Assembly: GCA_021325635.1 (NCBI GenBank)
Contig: JAJPGV010000016.1
Coordinates: 146,167-210,166 of the forward strand
DNA length: 64,000 nt
Origin: Chloroflexota bacterium
Lineage (GTDB): Bacteria > Chloroflexota > JAJPGV01
Direction: 5' to 3'
The translations under genes and the position numbers were made by a program. Each line of letters opens with the position of its first letter. Position 1 is the stretch's first letter. Shown piece by piece: positions 34,211 to 42,047 of this stretch. Below the pieces are notes generated by a model. The model searched no databases and was not told the origin of the DNA. It worked only from the letters and a program-made list of their open reading frames with translations.

Positions 34211-35811
34211 AGGAACGAGGATTCAGGGGTCAGGGGTCAGGGGTCAGAGGCGCGGTTGGGCTGGCGCTGGCGTGCCTGCTGCTCGCGGGATGCGGGACGG
34301 GGACCGCGGAGGAAGCCGCCTCGGGCAGCATGGCGGATCACGTGGGCCACGTTCATGTGCCGCTGCTGCGGATCGCCTGGGCGGACGTTGGCGTACCGAC
34401 GCCCTTCCGAGTATCGACCGCCGGACCAGGAGGAGCGGCGCTCCTGAGCCTGATGTACGACACGCTGACCTGGAAAGACAGCCATGGCATCATCCCCTGG
34501 CTGGCAACATCCTGGGACGTCTCGGCCGACGGCCGGACGTACACCTTCACACTGGCGCCGAGCGTGCGCTGGCAGGACGGGCAGCCGCTGACGAGCGCGG
34601 ACGTGGCCTTCTCCTTCGCCTACTATGCCCAGCACCCCTATCGCTGGATGAGCAGCAACGTGGTCGCGGCGGCACAGGCGCTGGATGGCACGCACGTGGC
34701 CGTACAGCTGCGGCAACCCTATGCGCCATTCCTCGAAGACGTGGCTGGATCCCTGCCGATCATCCCGGAGCACGTGTGGGCCTCGGTGTCCGACCCAAAT
34801 ACGTACGACGGGCCGGACGCGACGACCGGCAGCGGGCCCTTCAAGCTGGCGGAGTATCAGCCGGCCACCGGCAATTACCGCCTCGTGGCCAACCTGGACT
34901 ACTTTCGCGGATCGGTCCACGCGAGCGAGATCCAGCAGCTGAACGTGCCCAATGAGACCAGGCTGCAGGCATTCCGCCAAGGCGACGTCGACCTGGTGCT
35001 GGCCACCGATGCCTCCGCGGAGAGCATGGTGGCGAATCAGCCGCGCTTGAAGAGCTATGAGACCGAGCCGCTATCAGTTGTTCGGCTGGCCATCAACACC
35101 GACAGCCCGCCGTTGAACCAGCTGGCTGTTCGCCAGGCCATCGCCTACGCGCTCGACCGACAGCGCATTGCCGAGCTGATGACTCGAGCGCCGGCCATCA
35201 CCGGTGGCGCCGGGGCCATCCCGCCGGAATCGCCCTGGTTCAACACCAACCTGCCGAGCGTGCCGTTCGATCTCGCGAAGGCGCAGGAGGCGCTTGGCGG
35301 CCAGCAGATCAACCTGGAGCTGCTGGCGGATCCGAGCGCACGAGAGCCGGAGCTGATGCAGCCGATGCTCGAAGCTGCCGGCATTCATCTGACGGTGCGG
35401 CGCGCCGACGCCAAGACGCGCAGCGAGCTGCTGCGGGAGGGGAAATTCCAGCTTGCGCTGACCAGCCACATTGGCGTAGGCGGCGACCCGGACTTCCTGC
35501 GGCGCTGGTATTCCGGAGAGGAGACGAACGACTTCGCGCAGGGCTCCGTATTTCATGACCCTGCATTCGCCCAGCTGGGCGCCAGTGAAGCCACCACCTT
35601 GGACCAAGCGGCGAGAAAGACCATTGTCGACGACATGCAAGCGACAATCGCCGCACAGCTGCCGACCATCGTGCTGTACTACCGGCGCTTCTACTGGCTG
35701 TATGACAGCACACGGTTCACGCCCATGGATACCTGGGGCGGGTTGATGAATGGAATGCCGCTGCCGTACAACAAGATGACGTTCCTGCAGCTGCCCGGCA
35801 GTGCGCGATGA
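34207..35811 (+). CDS. Family 5 substrate-binding lipoprotein (NikA/DppA-like), candidate nickel binder
   Basis: The protein has 534 residues; the ATG overlaps the previous stop (ATGA). A lipobox (LLLAGCG) follows an N-region that contains a GGGGTCA-type heptamer repeat in the DNA. The SBP_bac_5 fold is seen in YDTLTWKDSHGIIPWLATSWDVSADG, VRWQDGQPLTSADVAFSF and RQAIAYALDRQRI. The protein starts its mature part with a His-containing stretch (MADHVGHVHVPLLRIAW). Family members bind peptides or nickel chelates. Linkage to hypC argues for nickel, but no binding residue proves it. Confidence 0.8.
   Translation: MKERGFRGQGSGVRGAVGLALACLLLAGCGTGTAEEAASGSMADHVGHVHVPLLRIAWADVGVPTPFRVSTAGPGGAALLSLMYDTLTWKDSHGIIPWLATSWDVSADGRTYTFTLAPSVRWQDGQPLTSADVAFSFAYYAQHPYRWMSSNVVAAAQALDGTHVAVQLRQPYAPFLEDVAGSLPIIPEHVWASVSDPNTYDGPDATTGSGPFKLAEYQPATGNYRLVANLDYFRGSVHASEIQQLNVPNETRLQAFRQGDVDLVLATDASAESMVANQPRLKSYETEPLSVVRLAINTDSPPLNQLAVRQAIAYALDRQRIAELMTRAPAITGGAGAIPPESPWFNTNLPSVPFDLAKAQEALGGQQINLELLADPSAREPELMQPMLEAAGIHLTVRRADAKTRSELLREGKFQLALTSHIGVGGDPDFLRRWYSGEETNDFAQGSVFHDPAFAQLGASEATTLDQAARKTIVDDMQATIAAQLPTIVLYYRRFYWLYDSTRFTPMDTWGGLMNGMPLPYNKMTFLQLPGSAR
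34223..34250 (+). repeat. Heptamer tandem repeat (TCAGGGG)4 inside the signal-peptide coding region
   Basis: Three perfect TCAGGGG units and one TCAGAGG lie at 34223-34250, codons 6-15 of the binding-protein gene. Because 7 is not a multiple of 3, gain or loss of a unit would shift the frame before the lipobox. Confidence 0.85.
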
Positions 35812-35835
35812 TCGGCGCCTCGAGGTAGACGGCCG

Positions 35836-36822
35836 GTGACTCGCGCGGTTCGCTATGCGGGGCTGCTGGCCGGGCTGGTGGTGTTGAACTTCGCGCTGCC
35901 GCGGGCGCTGCCGGGAGATCCACTGGATGGATCGGCGGCGGGAGGGATGAGCTCAGCCACGGCGACCTTGCCGGCGGCCGCGCAGGCGCAGCTCCGAGCC
36001 TACTACCACCTCGACCAGCCAATCCTCGGCCAGTTCACTGCCTATCTGTCGGACCTGGCCCACGGGAACCTGGGAGTCTCGATCAGCCGCGGAACGCCGG
36101 TGGCGCAGCTGATCGGGGAACGGCTGCCGTGGACCGCGTCGCTGGTGCTGGCGGCCGTCGTCATCGCCGCCGTCGGCGGATCGTTGCTCGGCGGCCTGCT
36201 GGCCTGGAAGGGCGGCCGGCTGGATCGGGCCGCCGTGAGCGCAGCTGCCGCTGTGGCTGCGCTGCCGGAGCTGTTGATCGGTATCGGCCTGGCGCTCGTC
36301 TTCGCTGTTACGCTGCGCTGGTTCCCACTGCAGGGCGGACAGGCCTCATTCCCAGAATCGGGCGGCGTGAATGCGTTTGCCCTGCTGGCCGACCGGCTGC
36401 TGCACCTGGCGCTGCCGGGCCTCACCCTGACGCTGGCCGGCCTCGCAGCCTTTCTGCTGCTGGCGCGCGGCGCGGTAGCGCAGGTGCGAGGCGCGCCGTA
36501 CATCCGGGTGGCTCGAGCGAAGGGTCTGCCGGAGACGACGATAGCCATGAGACACGCCGCCCCCAACGCCGCGCTGCCGCTGCTGAGCTACAGCGCCACC
36601 CGTCTGGCGCAGGCCGTGGGTGGGGCGACGCTGGGAGGAGCCATCGTGGTCGAGCGGCTGTATTCCATCCCCGGCATCGGGCTGCTGGCGTTCCAGTCGA
36701 TCCAGGCGCGTGACTATCCAGTGCTGCAGGCAGTATTCCTACTGGCGAGCCTATCAATTCTGGTTGTGAACCTGTCTGCCGATGTGCTCTGTCAGGCCCT
36801 GGAGCGACGGCGTGCGGCCTAA
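35836..36822 (+). CDS. ABC importer permease (DppB/NikB-like)
   Basis: The protein has 328 residues from a GTG at 35836. GDLAHGNLG-type (SDLAHGNLGVSISRGTPVAQLIGERLPWT) sequence and six hydrophobic segments match the DppB/NikB family. The EAA-like loop is YIRVARAKGLPETTIAMRHAAPNAALP. It is followed by a second permease gene with overlap. It would form the channel for the preceding binding lipoprotein. Confidence 0.87.
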   Translation: MTRAVRYAGLLAGLVVLNFALPRALPGDPLDGSAAGGMSSATATLPAAAQAQLRAYYHLDQPILGQFTAYLSDLAHGNLGVSISRGTPVAQLIGERLPWTASLVLAAVVIAAVGGSLLGGLLAWKGGRLDRAAVSAAAAVAALPELLIGIGLALVFAVTLRWFPLQGGQASFPESGGVNAFALLADRLLHLALPGLTLTLAGLAAFLLLARGAVAQVRGAPYIRVARAKGLPETTIAMRHAAPNAALPLLSYSATRLAQAVGGATLGGAIVVERLYSIPGIGLLAFQSIQARDYPVLQAVFLLASLSILVVNLSADVLCQALERRRAA

Positions 36823-37744
36823 TCGGGGGCTGGGCTTCTCTTCCCTGGCCGTAATTGGGGCGATAGCCCTGGCCTGCATCGTCGCCATGGCCATCCTGGC
36901 GCCATGGCTGGCGCCATACGATCCGCGGCTCTCTGCAGGGCCGGCGCTGCTGGGGCCCTCCGGGGACCATTGGCTGGGAACGAACGACCTGGGGCAGGAC
37001 GTCCTGAGCGAATGGCTGTGGGCGGCGCGGGCCTCACTGCTCACGGCAGCGCTGGTCACGATCATCTCGACAGCCCTGGCCTGGCTGTTTGGGGTTGCCG
37101 CGGGGTTGAGCAGCAGGCTCGACGGCGCGGCGATGGGCGTCTGCGACCTCCTGCTGGCGCTGCCGGCAGTCCCGCTATGCATGCTGGTGCTGTCCATCGC
37201 CGGATCGGGACGCCGCAACGTGATCCTGCTGCTGGCCTTGCTGTCGTGGCCGGTTTTCGCGCGAGTGGTCCGGGCCCAGGTCCGGCAGCTGGCCCACGAA
37301 CCGTACGTTGAAGCGGCTCAGGCCATGGGCGCCGGCCGGCTGCACGTGGCCTGGCGCCACATCCTGCCGGGGACGCTGGCGCTCCTACCGGCCAAGCTGC
37401 TCACCACGGTGCGTTTCGCATTGTTCGGCGAAGCGACGCTGGCCTTCCTCGGCCTCGGGGACCCGGCGTCGAAGAGCTGGGGCACGATGCTCGGCTGGGC
37501 GTTCAACGATCCGCTGCTGTTCGCCAGCCAGGCCTGGCTCTGGCGAGTCCTCCCGCCGGCGGCCTCGATCGCCATCGTGGTCCTGGCCGTCACCTGGATT
37601 GGCACGGGACTGGAGCAGCCGCACGAGCACCCGGCGCAGCTGCGCCGGCCATCGGCTGCCGGCCGGAGGAACGCCAGCCGCCATCAGCCCGCGCGGCATG
37701 CCGCCCAGCCAGGCTACGGGCAGCGAGCGCCCGGCACCATTTGA
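36812..37744 (+). CDS. ABC importer permease (DppC/NikC-like)
   Basis: The protein has 310 residues from a GTG at 36812 that overlaps the previous gene by 11 bases. LGTNDLGQDVLSEWLWAARASL is the DppC/NikC signature; the EAA-like loop is YVEAAQAMGAGRLHVAWRHILPG. Five to six membrane segments are visible. The C-terminal tail is basic and His-containing (HEHPAQLRRPSAAGRRNASRHQPARHAAQ). No ATP-binding subunit gene follows, which is unusual for this family; it must be supplied from elsewhere. Confidence 0.85.
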   Translation: MRPNRGLGFSSLAVIGAIALACIVAMAILAPWLAPYDPRLSAGPALLGPSGDHWLGTNDLGQDVLSEWLWAARASLLTAALVTIISTALAWLFGVAAGLSSRLDGAAMGVCDLLLALPAVPLCMLVLSIAGSGRRNVILLLALLSWPVFARVVRAQVRQLAHEPYVEAAQAMGAGRLHVAWRHILPGTLALLPAKLLTTVRFALFGEATLAFLGLGDPASKSWGTMLGWAFNDPLLFASQAWLWRVLPPAASIAIVVLAVTWIGTGLEQPHEHPAQLRRPSAAGRRNASRHQPARHAAQPGYGQRAPGTI

Positions 37745-37778
37745 CACGGCATTTATGGCGCCCTGCTGCGCTGTTTAG
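37740..37778 (+). promoter_or_regulatory. 11-bp-phased direct repeats, array 8 (first FMN-split-barrel gene)
   Basis: TTTGAC at 37740, ATTTAT at 37751, a degenerate CCTGCT at 37762 and GTTTAG at 37773 keep the 11-bp period. The array ends 45 bp before the start codon at 37823. Confidence 0.6.
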
Positions 37779-37822
37779 CGAAGCGCCGCCATGCTGAAGG
37801 CGAAAGGGGGAACGGAACCGCC

Positions 37823-38323
37823 ATGCTCGACCTGACCCAAGAGGAAGCCATTCGCATCCTCGAGCGCAATCGCTATGGCCGGCTGGCCTGCTATTCACCC
37901 AGCCGGGAAGAAAGCTACGTGCTGCCCCTGTCGTACCTGTACCACGACGGCTCCATCTACCTCGCCCTGGCGCCAGGCTTGAAGCTGGACATCCTGCGGG
38001 AACATCCGGCCGGCGTGTGCTTTGAGGTCGACGAGATCGACGACGAGCGGAACTGGTACAGCGTGATCGCCACGGGCTTCTTCAGCGAGCTCGAGGGAGA
38101 AGAGCAGGTGCGCGAGCGGCCCGCCGCGCTGGACCGTGCGAGACATGGGCCGCTGCGCGAATCGCTCAACGGCTCCCGTACCCAGACGATCTCGTATGAG
38201 CTCGGCACGGCGCCATTGCCGTTCACGCTCGGGGCCGTGCGGGTTCACAGGTTGTCGGGCCGCAAGGACCGCTGGAGCTGGGAAGCCGACTTCCCGTTGA
38301 TGATCGAGCGCGTTCGGGCCTGA
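37823..38323 (+). CDS. Pyridoxamine 5'-phosphate oxidase-like FMN-split-barrel protein, copy 1
   Basis: The protein has 166 residues. The split-barrel pattern is ILERNRYGRLACYSPSREESYVLPLSYLYHDGSIYL, then LREHPAGVCFEVDEIDDERNWYSVIATG, then a C-terminal VHRLSGRKDRWSWE. It resembles F420/FMN/heme-binding split-barrel proteins. Two paralogues follow at 39570 and 40530. Enzyme activity is unknown, and nitroreductase-like, heme-binding or redox-sensing roles are possible. Array 8 lies upstream. Confidence 0.8.
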   Translation: MLDLTQEEAIRILERNRYGRLACYSPSREESYVLPLSYLYHDGSIYLALAPGLKLDILREHPAGVCFEVDEIDDERNWYSVIATGFFSELEGEEQVRERPAALDRARHGPLRESLNGSRTQTISYELGTAPLPFTLGAVRVHRLSGRKDRWSWEADFPLMIERVRA

Positions 38324-38371
38324 GGGCGTGCCGCCCCTGCCGGCGCAGGCCCGAGGCGGCAGTCGAGCGCG

Positions 38372-39439
38372 CTACGGCTCGCCGAGTGTGATCCCTATGT
38401 CGCGCGCGGTGCGCAGCAGCTGGCCGTCGAGCGGAACGTGCTTCAGCCTGGCCACAGCCGAAGCGATCGGCACGTCGACGATGCTCGACCGGCGAAGAGC
38501 AACCATACGGCCAAAGCCGCCGTGAGCGACCAGGTGGGCCGCCGCGCTGCCAAAGCGCGTCGCCAGCAGCCGATCGAATGACGATGGGCTGCCGCCGCGC
38601 TGCAGATGGCCCAGCACGATGGCGCGCACCTCGTGGCCGGTGAGTCGAGCTAGACTCGCGGCCACCGTCTCCCCCATGCCCCCCAGCCGCCGCGCGCCCT
38701 TGTCGACGTATTCCGCCGCCCCGCCGAGGGGCGCGGCGCCTTCGGAGACGACCACGATGCTGAACAGCTTGCCGGCGCGGTCACGCTCGTCGATCTTCTG
38801 CACCACAGGCAACAGGGAGAAGGGAATCTCGGGGATCAGGATCGCGTCCGCCCCACCCGAAATGCCCGCGGCCAGGGCGATCCAACCCACGTCGCGGCCC
38901 ATCACTTCGACGACCATCACGCGGTGATGGCTCTCGGCAGTGGTATGCAGCTTGTCGAGCGCCTCCTGCGCAGTCGTCACCGCCGAGTCGAAGCCGAAGG
39001 TGAGGTCGGTGTGTCCAATGTCGTTGTCGATCGTTTTCGGTACGCCGACCACCGGCAGCCCCTGGGCGTGCAGGTCGCGGGCCACCCGCAGCGAGCCGTC
39101 GCCGCCGACGACGATGACGCCATCCAGGCCCAGGCTGGCGACGTTGGCAAACAGCTCGGCCGATCGGTTCACAGCCTCCCCATCCGCCCCCCGACAGTGG
39201 TAGGGATCGGTGCGCGAAGTGCCGAGGATGGTGCCACCGAGCGGCAGCAAACCGCGCATGGCGCCGGGCTCGAGGCAACCTGCCATCACCGGCGTCAACA
39301 GTCCTTTGTAGCCATCGCGGATACCCACGATCTCGAGCCCCAGCTCGCCCGCTCCGGCTTTGAGCACGGCGCGCAGGACGGCGTTGAGGCCGGGGCAATC
39401 CCCACCGCTCACGAGAAGCCCCACCCGCCGAACGCTCAT
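38372..39439 (-). CDS. 6-phosphofructokinase
   Basis: The protein has 355 residues. The N-terminal loop is LLVSGGDCPGLNAVL. GTSRTDPY and VVGGDGSLRVA hold the nucleotide site, with Gly after GGD; PKTIDNDI has Lys where E. coli PfkA has Gly. This Gly/Lys combination is seen in actinobacterial-type ATP-dependent or mixed enzymes, so ATP use is likely but PPi is not excluded. LGHLQRGGSPSSFDR is the sugar-phosphate site. It has the phased array 9 upstream, which parallels the pfkB gene in the mycobacterial DosR regulon. Confidence 0.9.
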   Translation of the reverse strand: MSVRRVGLLVSGGDCPGLNAVLRAVLKAGAGELGLEIVGIRDGYKGLLTPVMAGCLEPGAMRGLLPLGGTILGTSRTDPYHCRGADGEAVNRSAELFANVASLGLDGVIVVGGDGSLRVARDLHAQGLPVVGVPKTIDNDIGHTDLTFGFDSAVTTAQEALDKLHTTAESHHRVMVVEVMGRDVGWIALAAGISGGADAILIPEIPFSLLPVVQKIDERDRAGKLFSIVVVSEGAAPLGGAAEYVDKGARRLGGMGETVAASLARLTGHEVRAIVLGHLQRGGSPSSFDRLLATRFGSAAAHLVAHGGFGRMVALRRSSIVDVPIASAVARLKHVPLDGQLLRTARDIGITLGEP

Positions 39440-39480
39440 GTCCCTTGTCTTGACCTTAGGCAGCCGACCATGAAGCCACC

Positions 39481-39508
39481 CCTAACGGCGCACAAACGGC
39501 GTGTAAAC
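39481..39508 (-). promoter_or_regulatory. 11-bp-phased direct repeats, array 9 (phosphofructokinase)
   Basis: Reading the minus strand, GTTTAC, GTTTGT and GTTAGG start every 11 bp (plus positions 39503, 39492, 39481), ending 42 bp before the phosphofructokinase start. No plus-strand array was found for the divergent gene at 39570. Confidence 0.7.
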
Positions 39509-39569
39509 CCTCTCGCGGCCGCGGGCGCATACGATATGGTCAGCTGGAGAAGGATCGAGGGAGGGCAGC

Positions 39570-40049
39570 ATGGCGGAGCTGACACGGCGCCAGTGCGAGC
39601 AGGTTCTGGCTCGGGCCGGCCTGGGGAGGATCGGCTGCTTCTCTCCCAGCCGCGATGAGGTGTACGTCGTTCCGGTCGCGTTCACCTTCCACCCCGGCGC
39701 GCTCTACCTGGAGCTGGTGCCCGGCCAGAAGCTGGACTACCTGGAGGAGCACCCTCAAGGGGTGTGCCTGGAAGTGGAGCAGGTGGAGGCCGGCCAGACC
39801 TGGAGCACGGTCGTAGTGACGGGCGAATTCGAGCGCGTGCAGCCAGAAGGGCCGCCAGCTGCCGGGCGGCGAGGCCCACTCCGGACCACGTTCGAGATCG
39901 GACTGTCGCCCTATTCGCCCGAAAGCCTCGTGCTGTGCAAGCTGACGATTGGGAAGATGAGCGGCCGGCGGGACAGCTGGTCCTGGCAGGCCGACCTTCC
40001 GTCTATCGTCAGGAAGCGCCGAGCGCCCTCCAAGCCACCGGCCGGCTAA
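39570..40049 (+). CDS. Pyridoxamine 5'-phosphate oxidase-like FMN-split-barrel protein, copy 2
   Basis: The protein has 159 residues from the ATG at 39570 (GAGGGAGGGCAGC upstream). It has the same pattern as copy 1: VLARAGLGRIGCFSPSRDEVYVVPVAFTFHPGALYLELVPGQKLDYLEEHPQGVCLEVEQV, then MSGRRDSWSWQAD. It is divergent from phosphofructokinase and shares the 130-bp intergenic region containing array 9. Closely similar copies in one island suggest family expansion with possibly different ligands. Confidence 0.8.
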   Translation: MAELTRRQCEQVLARAGLGRIGCFSPSRDEVYVVPVAFTFHPGALYLELVPGQKLDYLEEHPQGVCLEVEQVEAGQTWSTVVVTGEFERVQPEGPPAAGRRGPLRTTFEIGLSPYSPESLVLCKLTIGKMSGRRDSWSWQADLPSIVRKRRAPSKPPAG

Positions 40050-40118
40050 CCACAAGCGGTGGCCGGCGTAGCCGGCCAATCCGGAGGCGCGGCAGCACAG
40101 GCCCGGGGATAACAATTT

Positions 40119-40146
40119 GTTACCGCCGTTTTTCTAAGTCTTTTAC
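40119..40146 (+). promoter_or_regulatory. Weak 11-bp-phased repeats, array 10 (upstream of candidate ncRNA)
   Basis: GTTACC at 40119, TTTTCT at 40130 and TTTTAC at 40141 keep the 11-bp period but fit the consensus poorly. They lie in an AT-richer patch after copy 2 of the split-barrel gene. Direction and target are uncertain; the downstream candidate RNA is the only obvious target. Confidence 0.3.
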
Positions 40147-40189
40147 GATCGGCGCTCTACCCTCCAGCCATGAGGACAGTCCTGATGAC

Positions 40190-40410
40190 GGGCAGGTGGA
40201 TCCACAAGCCAAGCACCAGGGTGGAAGAAGTGCGGTGGCAGGTTGAGTTGTGAAGCCCTCCGTGGCGAGGGCACCCAGGCCGATCCAACCGCCCTTTTCC
40301 CTGGCAGGCTCCCGCAGAGCTCGGGAGCGCCAGTCTCGGTCTTGAGTCCGAGGACGGTTTGAGAGACGTCAACAGGGGTGGTCCGGGTGTTCCGGGCCAC
40401 CCCTGCCGCT
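40190..40410 (+). ncRNA. Candidate structured non-coding RNA with terminal hairpin
   Basis: No good coding frame covers this 480-bp gap (40050-40529). It has a series of stem-loops: GCCCTC/GAGGGC (40255-40272), GCTCCCG/CGGGAGC (40308-40328), CTCGG/CCGAG (40335-40352) and a strong terminator-like stem CAGGGGTGG (40373-40381) with CCACCCCTG (40397-40405), plus inner CCGG/CCGG pairing. Boundaries are estimated. It could be a small RNA or a leader for the split-barrel gene at 40530, but a promoter array lies between it and that gene. Confidence 0.4.
40373..40405 (+). terminator. Strong GC hairpin, probable terminator
   Basis: Nine perfect base pairs (40373-40381 with 40397-40405) and a further inner CCGG pair are followed by CCGCTTTCCTC, a weak T-rich tail. 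It would end transcription before array 11. Confidence 0.6.
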
Positions 40411-40438
40411 TTCCTCGAGAACGCTGCTCAGGGGCAAC

Positions 40439-40466
40439 CTTTAGCGGCCGTTCAGCCCGCATTTAC
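40439..40466 (+). promoter_or_regulatory. 11-bp-phased direct repeats, array 11 (third FMN-split-barrel gene)
   Basis: CTTTAG at 40439, GTTCAG at 40450 and ATTTAC at 40461 are exactly 11 bp apart; a possible weak fourth copy is CGTTAG at 40472. The array ends 64 bp before the GTG at 40530. Confidence 0.7.
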
Positions 40467-40529
40467 GAGTTCGTTAGCCGGCCCTGGATACCTTGAAGGC
40501 AACCCAACAAGAGGAGCGAGGTCAGCCGC

Positions 40530-41006
40530 GTGTACGAGCTAAGCCGCAAGGGGTGCGAAGCGCTGCTGCAGCGGAACAGCTACGGCCGGCTGGGCTGTTA
40601 CAGCCCGTCGGAGCAGCAGGTGTACGTCGTTCCCATCTCCTACGATTTTCACGACGGGTCGATCTACTTCTCCTCAATCGAGGGCGACAAGATCGAGTAT
40701 CTGCGCTCCCACCCGAATGGCATCTGTCTGGAAGTCGACGAGATCGATGACGGCCTCAACTGGATGAGCGTCATCGTGCGGGGCAACTTCGAGGAGCTGA
40801 GTGGCGGTGACCGGGCTGTCGAGCGAGCGGCAGCGCTGCGCCGGGCGGAGAAGGGACCGCTGCGCTATCTCTTCGACCCGGACGTAGCCGACCAGGCAAA
40901 GAACACGCTGGTTATCGGCGCCCTGCGCATCAAACAGCTGTCCGGCCGGCGGCAGCGCTGGTCGTGGGATCGTTCCCGGTCCTTGCCGCTGTCGCTGCGC
41001 GCGTAG
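40530..41006 (+). CDS. Pyridoxamine 5'-phosphate oxidase-like FMN-split-barrel protein, copy 3
   Basis: The protein has 158 residues from a GTG at 40530, with GAGGAGCGAGG upstream. The pattern LLQRNSYGRLGCYSPSEQQVYVVPISYDFHDGSIYF and LRSHPNGICLEVDEIDDGLNWMSVIVRG is very close to copy 1, and LSGRRQRWSWD closes it. It is preceded by array 11. The three copies share the C(Y/F)SPS motif near the N-terminus. Confidence 0.8.
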   Translation: MYELSRKGCEALLQRNSYGRLGCYSPSEQQVYVVPISYDFHDGSIYFSSIEGDKIEYLRSHPNGICLEVDEIDDGLNWMSVIVRGNFEELSGGDRAVERAAALRRAEKGPLRYLFDPDVADQAKNTLVIGALRIKQLSGRRQRWSWDRSRSLPLSLRA

Positions 41007-41035
41007 CCGAAGTCCTCCGTCGAACACCCCCCGGC

Positions 41036-41074
41036 GTTTCGGAAATGTTTTGGCGGCGTACTTGCTGCGTTGTT
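41036..41074 (+). promoter_or_regulatory. 11-bp-phased direct repeats, array 12 (USP/BON operon)
   Basis: GTTTCG at 41036, GTTTTG at 41047, GTACTT at 41058 and GTTGTT at 41069 keep the 11-bp period; the first two fit best. The array ends 33 bp before the USP start. Confidence 0.5.
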
Positions 41075-41106
41075 GGGGTGAGGCCGACACTGAGGTTGAG
41101 GAAGAG

Positions 41107-42036
41107 ATGTACCGGCATATAGTCGTAGCGTTCGATCGGTCACCGCTGGCACGCGAGGCGCTGTCAGCGGCCGCCTGGCTGGCATGGCGCTGCGACGGCG
41201 AGATCGACCTGCTGGAGGCGGTTCGTCCGCCCCTGCCGCTCCTCACTCCGAGGCCGCTGCCCGGCGTGGCGCAGGCCGAGACCGAGGCGCTGATGAACGA
41301 CCTCGCCGAGCGCAAGACACAGCTTTCCCACGAAGCGCAGCGACTTCGCGAAAGTGGCATTCGCGCCAACGGGGTAGCTATCCCCGGCGCTCCCGCAGGC
41401 GCCATTCTGGAGTACACTCGGCGGTTCCGCGCGGACCTCATCGCCATGGGCACGCACAGCCGCTCGCTCGCGGAGCGCTGGCTGCTGGGGAGTGTTGCCA
41501 TGGAGGTGATCCACCACGCGCCCGTGCCGGTGCTGATCGTCCCACGACAGGCGCGCTTCCGGCATGAGGAGCAGCTGCGGGTGCTCGTAGCGCTCGACGG
41601 ATCCGAACTGTCCGAGAAAGCCCTTGCCGGGGCGCTCATGCTGACCTACACCGTCCCCACGAGCCTGACGCTGTTTGAGGTCATGCCCGGGGAAGCGCCG
41701 GCGCCCGAGGAGAGGACGCCCGAGTGGTACGCGACGCCCGTGATTGGCGCGGGCGATTATCTCGACAGCCTGTGCACCCATCTGGGCGGCCAGGGCCAAA
41801 CGTGCGAGAGGGCGTTCTCAGCCGGCGATCCCGCGAACGAGATCCTGGACTACGCCGAGCACGGCGAGTTCGACCTGATAGCGGTGTCGAGCCACGGACG
41901 AACCGGACTGGACCGAGTGCTCCTGGGCAGCGTTGCCGAAAGGATCATTCGCCGGGCAAACGTGCCCGTGCTGGTCGCGGCGCGAAGCAGTCTGCCGAGC
42001 CTCGAGGCCCAAAGCCGGATGGCGGCCAGGGCGTGA
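41107..42036 (+). CDS. Tandem-domain universal stress protein
   Basis: The protein has 309 residues from the ATG at 41107, after GTTGAGGAAGAG; the frame is open upstream but begins inside the array. It has two UspA domains: 1-145 (HIVVAFDRSPLAREAL to MGTHSRSLAERWLLGS) and 155-300 (VLVALDGSELSEKAL to VSSHGRTGLDRVLLGS). The first domain's ATP loop is less canonical (HSRS in place of HGRS). It is followed by a BON-domain gene 11 bp downstream, so the two are probably co-transcribed. Confidence 0.9.
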   Translation: MYRHIVVAFDRSPLAREALSAAAWLAWRCDGEIDLLEAVRPPLPLLTPRPLPGVAQAETEALMNDLAERKTQLSHEAQRLRESGIRANGVAIPGAPAGAILEYTRRFRADLIAMGTHSRSLAERWLLGSVAMEVIHHAPVPVLIVPRQARFRHEEQLRVLVALDGSELSEKALAGALMLTYTVPTSLTLFEVMPGEAPAPEERTPEWYATPVIGAGDYLDSLCTHLGGQGQTCERAFSAGDPANEILDYAEHGEFDLIAVSSHGRTGLDRVLLGSVAERIIRRANVPVLVAARSSLPSLEAQSRMAARA

Positions 42037-42047
42037 AGGAAGACGCG

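Noticed and set aside
40190..40410. T-box riboswitch, because GGGTGG and GGTGGTCC elements occur before a hairpin
   Set aside because: The T-box core sequence is not matched, no specifier stem could be identified, and the downstream gene is not an amino-acid gene.
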